DNA of 64,000 nt, from assembly GCA_030680075.1 (NCBI GenBank), contig JAUXWR010000404.1, positions 92,526 to 156,525 of the forward strand, given 5' to 3'. The DNA comes from Legionella sp. GTDB lineage: Bacteria > Pseudomonadota > Gammaproteobacteria > Legionellales > Legionellaceae. The notes under the pieces were generated by a model. The model was not told the DNA's origin and searched no databases. It saw only the letters and a list, made by a program, of their open reading frames with translations. Both the position numbers and the translations under genes were made by a program. Shown here piece by piece: positions 37,263 through 44,736 of this stretch (position 1 is its first letter; every line of letters starts with the position of its first letter).

Positions 37263-38034
37263 TCAATTAATTCTTACGGGCAATTGATTTAAAACAGCAC
37301 GCTCACGTTCCAACTCACGACGTAGCTCTTCTTCAGTTGGTAAGTAATGTAAATACTTCGAAGCAAAAAGCTGTTTGCTGTCCTTGAGAACAGAATATTT
37401 TGCAATGGTTTCATTTTTTTCTGAGCAAAGAATTAAGCCAATGGTTGGATTATCATCAGAGCTTTTGCGATGCTCATCATAAATTCTGACATATGTATCA
37501 ATTTGTCCTACATCTTGATGGGTTAATTTGCCTATTTTTAAATCAATCAGTAAAAAGGCATTTGAGCTTGAAATTTTAGAAAACAAGATCAATATAAAAA
37601 TCCTGATCTTCTGTAGCAATCCGTTGTTGACGTTCAACAAATGCAAATCCTTTACCAAGCTCCAGCAAAAACTGTTGAAGGTTATTTATAAGGCCTTGTT
37701 CAAGTTCAGTTTCAACTACTGGTTGATAAGGTAAATTTAAAAAATCCAGGATATAGGGATCGCGCAGGTAATTTTTAGCGTCAATTTGTAACGGTTTTGT
37801 GTGGGCTTCTGCCTCTTGAATGACTGGAGCTTTATCTTTACTCATTAGTAAACGTTCGTAATATAATTTATCAACTTGGCGTTCTAATGCTCTTGAACTC
37901 CAACTGTGCTCTATACTTTCTTGAATATACCAGTCACGTGCTTGGGGATTTTCAACTTGTAATAGAATGCGATAATGCGTCCAACTCAATTCGGACCGCA
38001 CTGCGGTCCAAATTGGATAAGCTTGATAGAAGCA
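37263..38034 (-). pseudogene. Broken DUF1016 (YhcG-type) PD-(D/E)XK nuclease
   Basis: The homology starts in FYQAYPIWTAVRSELSWTHYR, so the DUF1016 N-terminal domain is missing. The frame runs to FYIDLVF and hits TAA at 37576-37578, where the family has Tyr (FYNFKLKC). Near 37557-37558 an extra G:C pair shifts the frame again; after it the nuclease core continues as LLIDLKIGKLTHQDVGQIDTYV to the end. It therefore carries a truncation, a nonsense codon and a frameshift. Its 5' boundary is fused to a doc relic. YhcG proteins are linked to toxin and defence functions. Confidence 0.85.
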
Positions 38035-38224
38035 TGTGCTTTCGCAATGCCAATGATGTAGATAGCGGTTAATTCAATGATATCATTGACGCTTTCATAA
38101 TAATGGTATTGCTCTGCACGTTTAATAGCGGACTCAAGCTTGCCAATATCAGTGACTGATGCGCCAGATAATATCTCGCTTTGGATAAATATTACATCGT
38201 CTACAGTTAAAAAAATAATTCCAT
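38035..38224 (-). pseudogene. Truncated, frameshifted doc (death-on-curing) toxin
   Basis: Its ATG (38224-38222) overlaps the phd stop as TAATG, the usual phd-doc coupling. The frame breaks after MELFF; adding one T to the 7-T run (38209-38215) restores FLTVDDVIFIQSEIL...GKLESAIKRAEQYHYYESV...IAKAHA, clearly the Doc start. It ends just before the HxFxDGNKR active site and switches into DUF1016 sequence near 38030-38040. So the toxin is dead while the antitoxin remains. Confidence 0.8.
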
Positions 38225-38460
38225 TATTTATCCGCTAAAGCTTTAATGGTTGCAGCATGTCGCTCTTTTAGTCTGGAAATTGCTTGAGCACGTTTGTTAT
38301 GCTTTGCTTCCTCGAGCTGGGTATCAGTGGGGGTGCCAACTTTTCCTATAATAAAGGGTTTTTGGCCTTTACGAGTAAAGCAAATTTGTTCACCATTGGC
38401 TATTTTCTCCATGATTTCACATAAATGCTCGCGCATATGGGTGTAAGATACTGTTTGCAT
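38224..38460 (-). CDS. Phd/YefM-family antitoxin
   Basis: 78 residues from MQTVSYTHMREHL; an upstream in-frame ATG at 38484 lies inside the operator-like palindrome and is less likely. The Phd/YefM fold pattern is clear: THMREHLCEIMEKIANGE then ICFTRKGQKPFIIGKV. The C-terminal tail would neutralise Doc. Intact although its toxin partner downstream is broken. A 30-bp perfect palindrome lies just upstream, so autoregulation is likely. Confidence 0.88.
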   Translation of the reverse strand: MQTVSYTHMREHLCEIMEKIANGEQICFTRKGQKPFIIGKVGTPTDTQLEEAKHNKRAQAISRLKERHAATIKALADK

Positions 38461-38468
38461 AATTCTCT

Positions 38469-38498
38469 CCACTATACTGTACATGTACAGTATAGTGG
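38469..38498. promoter_or_regulatory. 30-bp perfect palindrome, probable Phd operator
   Basis: The half-site CCACTATACTGTACA is followed directly by its exact reverse complement TGTACAGTATAGTGG. It ends 8 bases upstream of the phd start. Phd proteins bind palindromes in their own promoter, so this is most likely the autoregulatory operator; TATACT/TATAGT may also contain a -10 box. Confidence 0.8.
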
Positions 38499-38668
38499 AT
38501 TTTTATGATTAGCTCAAACAAACGAGATCTTTAGGCTAGAGTTTAATGGCAATCTAGTGGCACGAGATGGTAAGAAAACATGTTTTCGAGTCTCTAAGGT
38601 AAGTTTGATTTTAAATCTTGTTATTCTTTTGGTATATGGGTGTTTTCATAGCGTTTGTTCTATAAAAA

Positions 38669-38697
38669 TGAACTGTAGACAATTTGTCGACAGTTCA
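38669..38697. repeat. 29-bp near-palindrome, copy B
   Basis: TGAACTGTAGACAA-T-TTGTCGACAGTTCA with a single mismatch between arms; same family as the copy at 37182-37210. It lies 31 bases beyond the TumA-like gene and upstream of the phd operator. Confidence 0.7.
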
Positions 38698-38727
38698 AAT
38701 TGAGTTGGATTTTTGCGTTGAGAATTT

Positions 38728-39099
38728 TTAGGCGGATAAAAAATTAAGCGCGTTATATTCAATATTAAATCCAAGTGCCTTAGCAATAGGTCTTGAATTT
38801 TTACCACTTTTTTTAAATTCAATAATTCCATAACGCTCCATGGTTCTTAGTGTTCGACTAAGATTACCAGGTTGCCGATGTGTGATCTCTGCCAACTCTT
38901 TTATTGAAGAAGGTTTTTCTTCATCAATAATACGCAGTAATCGCAGATTATTTTCACTGAGAACTTCGCCTAACGACTTAATAGAAGAAAACCAAATTTT
39001 GGGTTCTTTTTTCTTTGGTATATAGCGTCCAGAAGCAATCTCAATCAATCGTTTTTGAAAATGATCTCGTGGCATAATACCAACTTTTATAATTTTCAT
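38728..39099 (-). CDS. MarR/winged-helix antitoxin, TumA-like
   Basis: 123 residues. The start KIIKVGIMPRDHFQKRLIEIA and the middle EPKIWFSSIKSLGEVLSENN are typical of HTH antitoxins paired with DUF6516 (TumE) toxins. A winged helix follows (SSIKELAEITHRQPGNLSRTLRTMERYGII in pieces). It binds DNA and probably represses its own operon. The start is 1 base after the upstream toxin-like frame, and the C-terminal 20 residues seem ordinary. Confidence 0.75.
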   Translation of the reverse strand: MKIIKVGIMPRDHFQKRLIEIASGRYIPKKKEPKIWFSSIKSLGEVLSENNLRLLRIIDEEKPSSIKELAEITHRQPGNLSRTLRTMERYGIIEFKKSGKNSRPIAKALGFNIEYNALNFLSA

Positions 39100-39100
39100 T

Positions 39101-39286
39101 TTAAATACCTCCGTTATTCAATTTACTTAAAATTGAATTCACTTCATTTAAAAAATCAGTAAGCAATTGCCGTGCATTTTCAAATTCATAAGGAACGCCT
39201 TTGTCTTTAATAGAACGGTGTACATGATCGAAAGAGACAATGATTCCTGTATAGTAGCCTTGTATAATATTACGGCTCTCTAACAA
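39101..39286 (-). pseudogene. Truncated TumE/DUF6516-like toxin
   Basis: Only 61 residues, from a TTG with no good start upstream and a TAG a dozen codons before. The C-terminal DUF6516 pattern remains: GIIVSFDHVHRSIKDKGVPYEF then ARQLLTDFLNEVN. The N-terminal half expected of the family (about 40-60 residues with the DDG...EM strand pair) is missing; the sequence instead runs into the Fic gene promoter. I read it as a 5'-truncated relic; a short active variant is less likely. Confidence 0.6.
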
Positions 39287-39348
39287 AATATATATCCAAA
39301 TAGAGCTTATACTTGTTAAATGCTAAGCATGAATTTAGAGAAAATCAA

Positions 39349-41016
39349 ATGAATACAGTGGCAGCGTTAGAATATTTACAACAGTTATTTGAAACTGTCC
39401 CTGATGTAGGAAGCAATTATAATGCAGATGAGAAAAGAAGTGCTTTAGAAAAGGCTAAGGAAAGCATAGAATTATTTAGAGAGCATGATAATTTATTAAC
39501 TGTCGACACCGTTAAGCTTCTGAAAGAAGCTAGTTTAAAAGGACCCGTGATTTTTACAAAATTACCTATACAGGTAGCAAAAGGAATTATTAGGATTCAC
39601 GCATTAGGTCCAAACTTAAGTTTACAAAGAATTTTAAACGTTGTAGATATTTGTATTGCGTCCACTAACACTAGACCATCTTCAAATTTAAATGATTTTA
39701 TAAGTAAACTACAAGAGTTACGAGATTTTGATGTAGCTCTTATTACAAATAGTAACCTGGATAAATTAATTCATCAGTATCCTTTGGGGCGTATTAGGGA
39801 TGCAATAGATGAATTAATTAATGAGCGACCTCGTTCACCCTTATGTTTTTTTGGACCATTGAAAACAATTGATATTGGAGTAGTAAAGCCACTTAAAGAT
39901 ACAAAAAAAACTGAAGTCTTAGTAGCTATAAAAAAGTTCAACGATTATACAGAATTAAAAAAAATAAAAGATATAAAAAGATTAGTTATTTTATTTCCTG
40001 AACTAGAGACAGTAGTTTCTAAGGTCGATAACACAACAACCTCATTACAATATTTTTTAAACAATTACCCTGCAGATTCAATATGGCGGTTCTTTATAGA
40101 TGCTGATAGAAAGGATATAACCCCCAAAATTTTTGATACAACTGAACCTGGATATATAGTTTCATGCATGAGAGCATTTTTTAATTTATTTTCAGATTTA
40201 GATACAATGGTTACACCAGATTTTGTAAAGCAGATCCATAAGGACGCGACGAAGGATGTTGGTGTTTTTCTTACCAGTGGTGTTTTCAGAACAGGGACTC
40301 CGCATAAATTCGGGTTCGGTTTAGATGTGTCCTCCTTAGGAGTAAGTGAGCTTGAAAATATGAAGGAGGAGTTGAATTACACCTTGATTAAAGATGATAG
40401 CTTCCCTTACGGTCATAAGAATCATTATCGTGTCATATGTGGGGAAGTTGATGAAAGTTTCATTTCAAGTAAAGTCGAAATTATTACCAAAGCTTATGAA
40501 GATAGATTAAAGGAGATACCAGATGAAATTTTCCCGGGAAATCCTGAAGATGCTATAAAATTAAACTTTTTTCTACGTTTAGAAAATACAGTTCTCATGA
40601 TTCAAAAACTAGAGAGACTTCATCCTTTTTCAGAGGGGAATTGTAGGACATTTTGTATGTTATTACTAAACAGGGAGCTCATTAGAAATAGGTTACCGCC
40701 ATGTCTGTTAACCAATCCAAATGATTTTGATGGATTAAGTCAAAACGAAATGATTAATGAAGTTTTAGCGGGTCAAAATAGATATTTAGCATTATGTAAT
40801 GGATCGAAGTCATTGAGGTACGGAGGAACAGCTATATGCAATTCATTTGAGATGAGCTGTGAATTAGATTTCGAAACACATAAAGACTCGTTATCGTTGG
40901 CATTAGAGGCCGCTGAGGGAAGCCATGATAGTGTAATCAAAGGTGAGGTTCTTGAAAAAATTAATAGTGATCTATCCGCAAGTTTACAGGGACTGGAAAT
41001 TTCATCTTCTAAATAG
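39349..41016 (+). CDS. Fic-domain protein (candidate effector)
   Basis: 555 residues from the ATG at 39349 (an in-frame TTG at 39313 is possible). The Fic motif is HPFSEGNCRT at about residue 425, agreeing with HPFx[DE]GNxR and keeping the catalytic His; the usual third Gly (GNGR) is Cys. A helix before it (LNFFLRLENTVLMIQKLERL) fits the Fido core. The first 330 residues show helices without a recognised domain; no signal peptide. The gene is much more AT-rich than the flanking chromosome. Fic enzymes transfer AMP, phosphocholine or other groups; Legionella uses Fic effectors such as AnkX. I see no clear [ST]xxxE[GN] inhibitory helix. Confidence 0.8.
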   Translation: MNTVAALEYLQQLFETVPDVGSNYNADEKRSALEKAKESIELFREHDNLLTVDTVKLLKEASLKGPVIFTKLPIQVAKGIIRIHALGPNLSLQRILNVVDICIASTNTRPSSNLNDFISKLQELRDFDVALITNSNLDKLIHQYPLGRIRDAIDELINERPRSPLCFFGPLKTIDIGVVKPLKDTKKTEVLVAIKKFNDYTELKKIKDIKRLVILFPELETVVSKVDNTTTSLQYFLNNYPADSIWRFFIDADRKDITPKIFDTTEPGYIVSCMRAFFNLFSDLDTMVTPDFVKQIHKDATKDVGVFLTSGVFRTGTPHKFGFGLDVSSLGVSELENMKEELNYTLIKDDSFPYGHKNHYRVICGEVDESFISSKVEIITKAYEDRLKEIPDEIFPGNPEDAIKLNFFLRLENTVLMIQKLERLHPFSEGNCRTFCMLLLNRELIRNRLPPCLLTNPNDFDGLSQNEMINEVLAGQNRYLALCNGSKSLRYGGTAICNSFEMSCELDFETHKDSLSLALEAAEGSHDSVIKGEVLEKINSDLSASLQGLEISSSK

Positions 41017-41250
41017 AGAGAAGAGTTCATTTTGGGATACAAAGAAACAGCGTCAAATCATAATTCATATCAGGAGATTGCGATAGTTCGCAGGAGACAA
41101 TCCTGATGCGGGGATCCCGAGTTACGCCTAATTAAAGAAGGTAGTGGCTGTAAAGCCCGGCATGTCTGGGGTTTTTCAGGCGTCTTGCTTGTGGGAGAAA
41201 CCCGTGTAAGAATCTAGTTTAGTTGGTACATTAGAAGCTACTACCCAGAT
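41017..41250. other. Non-coding stretch with hairpins before the autotransporter
   Basis: 234 bases without a credible frame. Local stems: CAGGAGACAATCCTG (41091-41105), CCCGGCATGTCTGGG (41156-41170), and GGG...AAACCC near 41193-41203. It is richer in GC than the Fic gene before it, and CAGGAGA is used twice (41071, 41091). It could be the leader/promoter of the autotransporter gene, an IS end or an IS-associated RNA; I cannot assign it. Confidence 0.4.
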
Positions 41251-43905
41251 ATGGATATCCGGAAAAATAAAAGGCCCTTTCCTGAGAATATAAAACGGTT
41301 CGCGCTTAAAGCGACAGCATCTGCGATCATTGCTCTTAATGCTGAATCGGTGGAGGCTGTTTCCTGCCCTATATTTATTACGGATACGAGTTTAGCGGGT
41401 GTAGTATGTGACTTTGATGCTACCTCAAGTGTTACAGTGGAAAATGGTGGGGAAGTAGGTGGTATCAATATGGCTGCTTATACTCCGGGACCGCCATCGT
41501 TCATTGCCATAAATGCTGGAGGGTTGGTCAATAATACTACCGGTATTGGTATTAATATCAGTGCCTCTTCGCTTTCAAATGGCATTTCGAATGATGGTAC
41601 GATAACGACTAGTTCTTCAGGTATAGTCATTGCTAATACAAGCATTGTCAGTGGTGGGATATCTAATGGTGGGGCAATAAGTAGTACCAGTGGTACTAGT
41701 ATACTCATTAGCAATGGAAGCACAGTCAGTGGTGGTATCTCTAATAGTGGGACAATTCAAGCTAGTAACGTTTTCGTTGGCATAACCCTTACTAACAACT
41801 CCATAATTAATGGTGATATCACTAATAGCGGTTTGATTGCAGCAGAGACGGGTAATGGTATTCTTCTGCGTAGTAATAGCATTATCAATGGAAATATCTC
41901 TAATAGTGGTACCATTAGCAGTGTCGCCAATACAGGTATAAGCGTCCTTAATTCATCAGCTATTCAAGGTAATATTTCCAATAATGGCCTCATTACTGGG
42001 GGTAATCTGGGCATATCAATCCATAATGCGAGCACGGTGGGTGGAAACATAGTTAATAATGGCACGATTAGCGGTGGTCAAGATGGAATATCGATTTTCT
42101 CTGCTACAACTATCAGCGGTAGTATCTCCAATAATGGAACGATTAGTGGCGGTCAAGATGGGTTATCGATTGCATCTAGCGCAACAATTAGTGGTGGCAT
42201 CTCTAATAGTGGGATTATTCAAGGCGCCACCAATGCGATTACTATAGATTCTAGTAGCAATGTAAGTAATATTGATATTCTTGGACAAAGCGCACGGATT
42301 ATCGGGGCAGTTGAGGCAACTAATACAACAGTTAATATTACGAGTGGTGCGATATTCACCAGTGAAGGCACTTACAATGTAAACAATTTTAATATTGCCT
42401 CCAATGCACTTTTTAACATGGCAAACACGATTACAGCCCAAACGGTTAACAATGCAGGCACATTAGCCATTACCAATACACTGCAAACCATCGTAGGAGA
42501 CTTCACGCAACAGGTGGGGGGGCTATTTCAAACAGGCGTTACCAGTACAAGTAATTATGGCCAGTTATTGGTAACTGGAGCGGTTGATTTATCACAAAAT
42601 GGTGATATTTATGTACAGGTAAGTTCAACTGCTTTGCTGCGTAGTGGGGATGTTTTCTCCAATGTTATCAGTGGAAATACCCTCACCTCACCAGCCAGTG
42701 GGTTTAATATCAGTGACAATAGTTATATTTGGAGATTTATTCCCACCCTCAATAACACCAACAATGGCCTTAATCTGACGGTTGGGATTAATCCAGATGC
42801 TTACAATGTGTGCCAAGGCACTTATTGTCAGGGTGCTGCAACGGCTATTCTTGGGCAAGTTGCTGCAGGTAATTCAACATTTAGTCGTTACGCGACACTA
42901 TCTACGGCTAGCGCACTTCGTGATGCCGCTAGTCAGGCAACACCTGAGTTAACCAATGAAAATATTCAAGTGACTCAATTGATAACGCGAGCTGTTATGG
43001 ATGTTGCCCCCATGTGGGGTACCTTGCGTGGTAGATCATCAGGAGATGCGTTGCTTTATCAACCGGGGAAAATATGGGTTAAACCCTATGGTGCCTCCAT
43101 GGTTCAAAATGAGCGTAACACTGTGCCGGGATTCAACGCTACAGCTTACGGGGCCGTTATTGGAAAAGATATACAATTGTCGAATGATTGGTTATTGGGC
43201 GGCGGATTTGCAGCAGGCGGCGATAATATGCATGGGAAAGCCGTACTCAGTGGTCAATCGATCAATAGTCAAGCATATCAGGGTATGTTGTATGGTGCGA
43301 AGCGATTTCCCAACCATGTTTACTTTGCAGGACAAGGGTTGGTTGGATTAGGAAGTAATGATACCACTCGGTCGATACCTTTATATACGAGTACGGCACA
43401 AGGGTCATTCGATAATTGGTTTACTAACATCCGAGCAGAAACAGGATGGAGTACGTATGCATTAACTCCAAACTTCATCTTCACACCATCAGTAGATGCA
43501 AGTTATCTTTTTATTAACCAAAAAGGTTATCAAGAATTTGGATCTCCCATGGATTTACTGGTTGCATCTAACAATAATTCTTCGTTGGTTTTGGGCGCTT
43601 ATACTAATGGCGCTTACCATCTGACAAGCCTCCACGATCAACAGGATCTGACGCTAACAGGATACGTAGGTCTTGCAGGTGATGTGCTGAATGGTCAACC
43701 ACAAGTTACGTCTACTTTCGTGGCTAGCGGTTCAACGTTTTCGACATTTGGTGTGCAATTTAATGGCGTCGTATTTCGAGGGGGTGCTGGTGTAATGCTG
43801 ACAAACCCAACGAGTCCACTCACTGTTGAACTCAACTATGATCTGCAAGCAGGCAACAATGCTTATAGCAGTGTAGGTGCTGCAACAATAAAATATAAGA
43901 CCTAA
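41251..43905 (+). CDS. Type V autotransporter with repeat passenger
   Basis: 884 residues. An N-terminal basic segment with a hydrophobic part (IKRFALKATASAIIALNAESVEA) acts as an extended signal peptide. Residues about 60-330 consist of some ten imperfect 20-30-residue repeats of the type ISNSGTI / ISNNGTISGG, rich in Asn, Ser, Thr and Gly, as in parallel beta-helix passengers. A linker at about 330-600 follows, then a C-terminal beta-barrel (about 610-884) with GKIWVKPYGASM, VIGKDIQLSNDWLLGGGFA and a final aromatic-poor strand ending ATIKYKT. It should display the passenger on the cell surface. The lipoprotein hydrolase gene follows by 3 bases, and two TPR transferase genes converge on it. 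Confidence 0.9.
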   Translation: MDIRKNKRPFPENIKRFALKATASAIIALNAESVEAVSCPIFITDTSLAGVVCDFDATSSVTVENGGEVGGINMAAYTPGPPSFIAINAGGLVNNTTGIGINISASSLSNGISNDGTITTSSSGIVIANTSIVSGGISNGGAISSTSGTSILISNGSTVSGGISNSGTIQASNVFVGITLTNNSIINGDITNSGLIAAETGNGILLRSNSIINGNISNSGTISSVANTGISVLNSSAIQGNISNNGLITGGNLGISIHNASTVGGNIVNNGTISGGQDGISIFSATTISGSISNNGTISGGQDGLSIASSATISGGISNSGIIQGATNAITIDSSSNVSNIDILGQSARIIGAVEATNTTVNITSGAIFTSEGTYNVNNFNIASNALFNMANTITAQTVNNAGTLAITNTLQTIVGDFTQQVGGLFQTGVTSTSNYGQLLVTGAVDLSQNGDIYVQVSSTALLRSGDVFSNVISGNTLTSPASGFNISDNSYIWRFIPTLNNTNNGLNLTVGINPDAYNVCQGTYCQGAATAILGQVAAGNSTFSRYATLSTASALRDAASQATPELTNENIQVTQLITRAVMDVAPMWGTLRGRSSGDALLYQPGKIWVKPYGASMVQNERNTVPGFNATAYGAVIGKDIQLSNDWLLGGGFAAGGDNMHGKAVLSGQSINSQAYQGMLYGAKRFPNHVYFAGQGLVGLGSNDTTRSIPLYTSTAQGSFDNWFTNIRAETGWSTYALTPNFIFTPSVDASYLFINQKGYQEFGSPMDLLVASNNNSSLVLGAYTNGAYHLTSLHDQQDLTLTGYVGLAGDVLNGQPQVTSTFVASGSTFSTFGVQFNGVVFRGGAGVMLTNPTSPLTVELNYDLQAGNNAYSSVGAATIKYKT

Positions 43906-43908
43906 TTT

Positions 43909-44730
43909 GTGACAAAATTATTTATCCTGCTAACGTGCTTATATTTATCTGGATGTGCGTTACACACATCGGTGATATCCCCCGAAGTGCGCACCATGCA
44001 AGCTGCCTCTCTTGCGAAAAGAGCAGGGTGGCATGAACAAATGATTTATACTACCCAGTTTACATTGAAAACGTACCGAATGCCTGCACCAAAAAAAGCT
44101 ACTACCTTAACCATTTATATTGAAGGGGATGGCCTAGCTTGGCTTTCGGAGGAAATGCCCTCTACTAATCCTACGCCTATGGCTGCTATTGGCCTTCGCA
44201 TGGCTATTCATGATCAAAAAAATAATCCAGTAGTTTATTTAGCGCGGCCTTGTCAGTTTGTAGGGAAAGAGGAATTGGCAGGTTGCCGACCAGCCTATTG
44301 GACTCATTCACGCTTTTCACCTGACGTTATCAACGCCATGAATCAAGCAGTGGGGCAGTTAAAAAATGACTATCATGCCAAACATCTTATTTTGATAGGA
44401 TACTCAGGTGGCGGCACGATTGCGGCACTGATTGCTGCCAGGCGTACGGATGTGGTCCAATTAACCACCGTTGCAGCCATACTAGATACAGATTTCTGGG
44501 TACGTAAGGAAAGCCTAACGCCATTATACGGTTCGTTAAATCCAGCGGATGCATGGAAAAATTTAATAGCCATTCCTCAAATACATTGGGTAGGAGGCAA
44601 AGATGCCCTAGTTCCTAAAGAAGTTGCTCTTGCATTTGCCAAACGTTTCCAGGCAACAAAAAAACCAACCATTAGAGTAATCCCGGCTTTTAATCATGTA
44701 TGTTGTTGGGCAACGGATTGGCACCCATAG
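43909..44730 (+). CDS. Lipoprotein alpha/beta hydrolase
   Basis: 273 residues from a GTG start. Signal and lipobox: LFILLTCLYLSGC, so the mature protein is probably a lipoprotein. The nucleophile elbow GYSGGG (Ser in LILIGYSGGGTIAAL), an Asp region (HWVGGKDALVP) and a late His (AFNHVCCW) complete a hydrolase triad. Substrate unknown. It begins 3 bases after the autotransporter stop, so the two are probably one transcription unit, and a role in processing or editing the surface protein is possible. Confidence 0.85.
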   Translation: MTKLFILLTCLYLSGCALHTSVISPEVRTMQAASLAKRAGWHEQMIYTTQFTLKTYRMPAPKKATTLTIYIEGDGLAWLSEEMPSTNPTPMAAIGLRMAIHDQKNNPVVYLARPCQFVGKEELAGCRPAYWTHSRFSPDVINAMNQAVGQLKNDYHAKHLILIGYSGGGTIAALIAARRTDVVQLTTVAAILDTDFWVRKESLTPLYGSLNPADAWKNLIAIPQIHWVGGKDALVPKEVALAFAKRFQATKKPTIRVIPAFNHVCCWATDWHP

Positions 44731-44736
44731 CTTCTG

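Noticed and set aside
38224..38484. Longer phd start at 38484
   Set aside because: That ATG lies within the 30-bp operator palindrome; MQTVSYTHMREHL at 38460 is the normal Phd start.
38521..38600. Plus-strand stretch reading EIFRLEFNGNLVARDGKKTCF as a gene relic
   Set aside because: Too short and without a recognised family; cannot be supported.
28931..41016. Prophage or ICE
   Set aside because: No integrase, capsid, terminase, conjugation or excision genes were seen.
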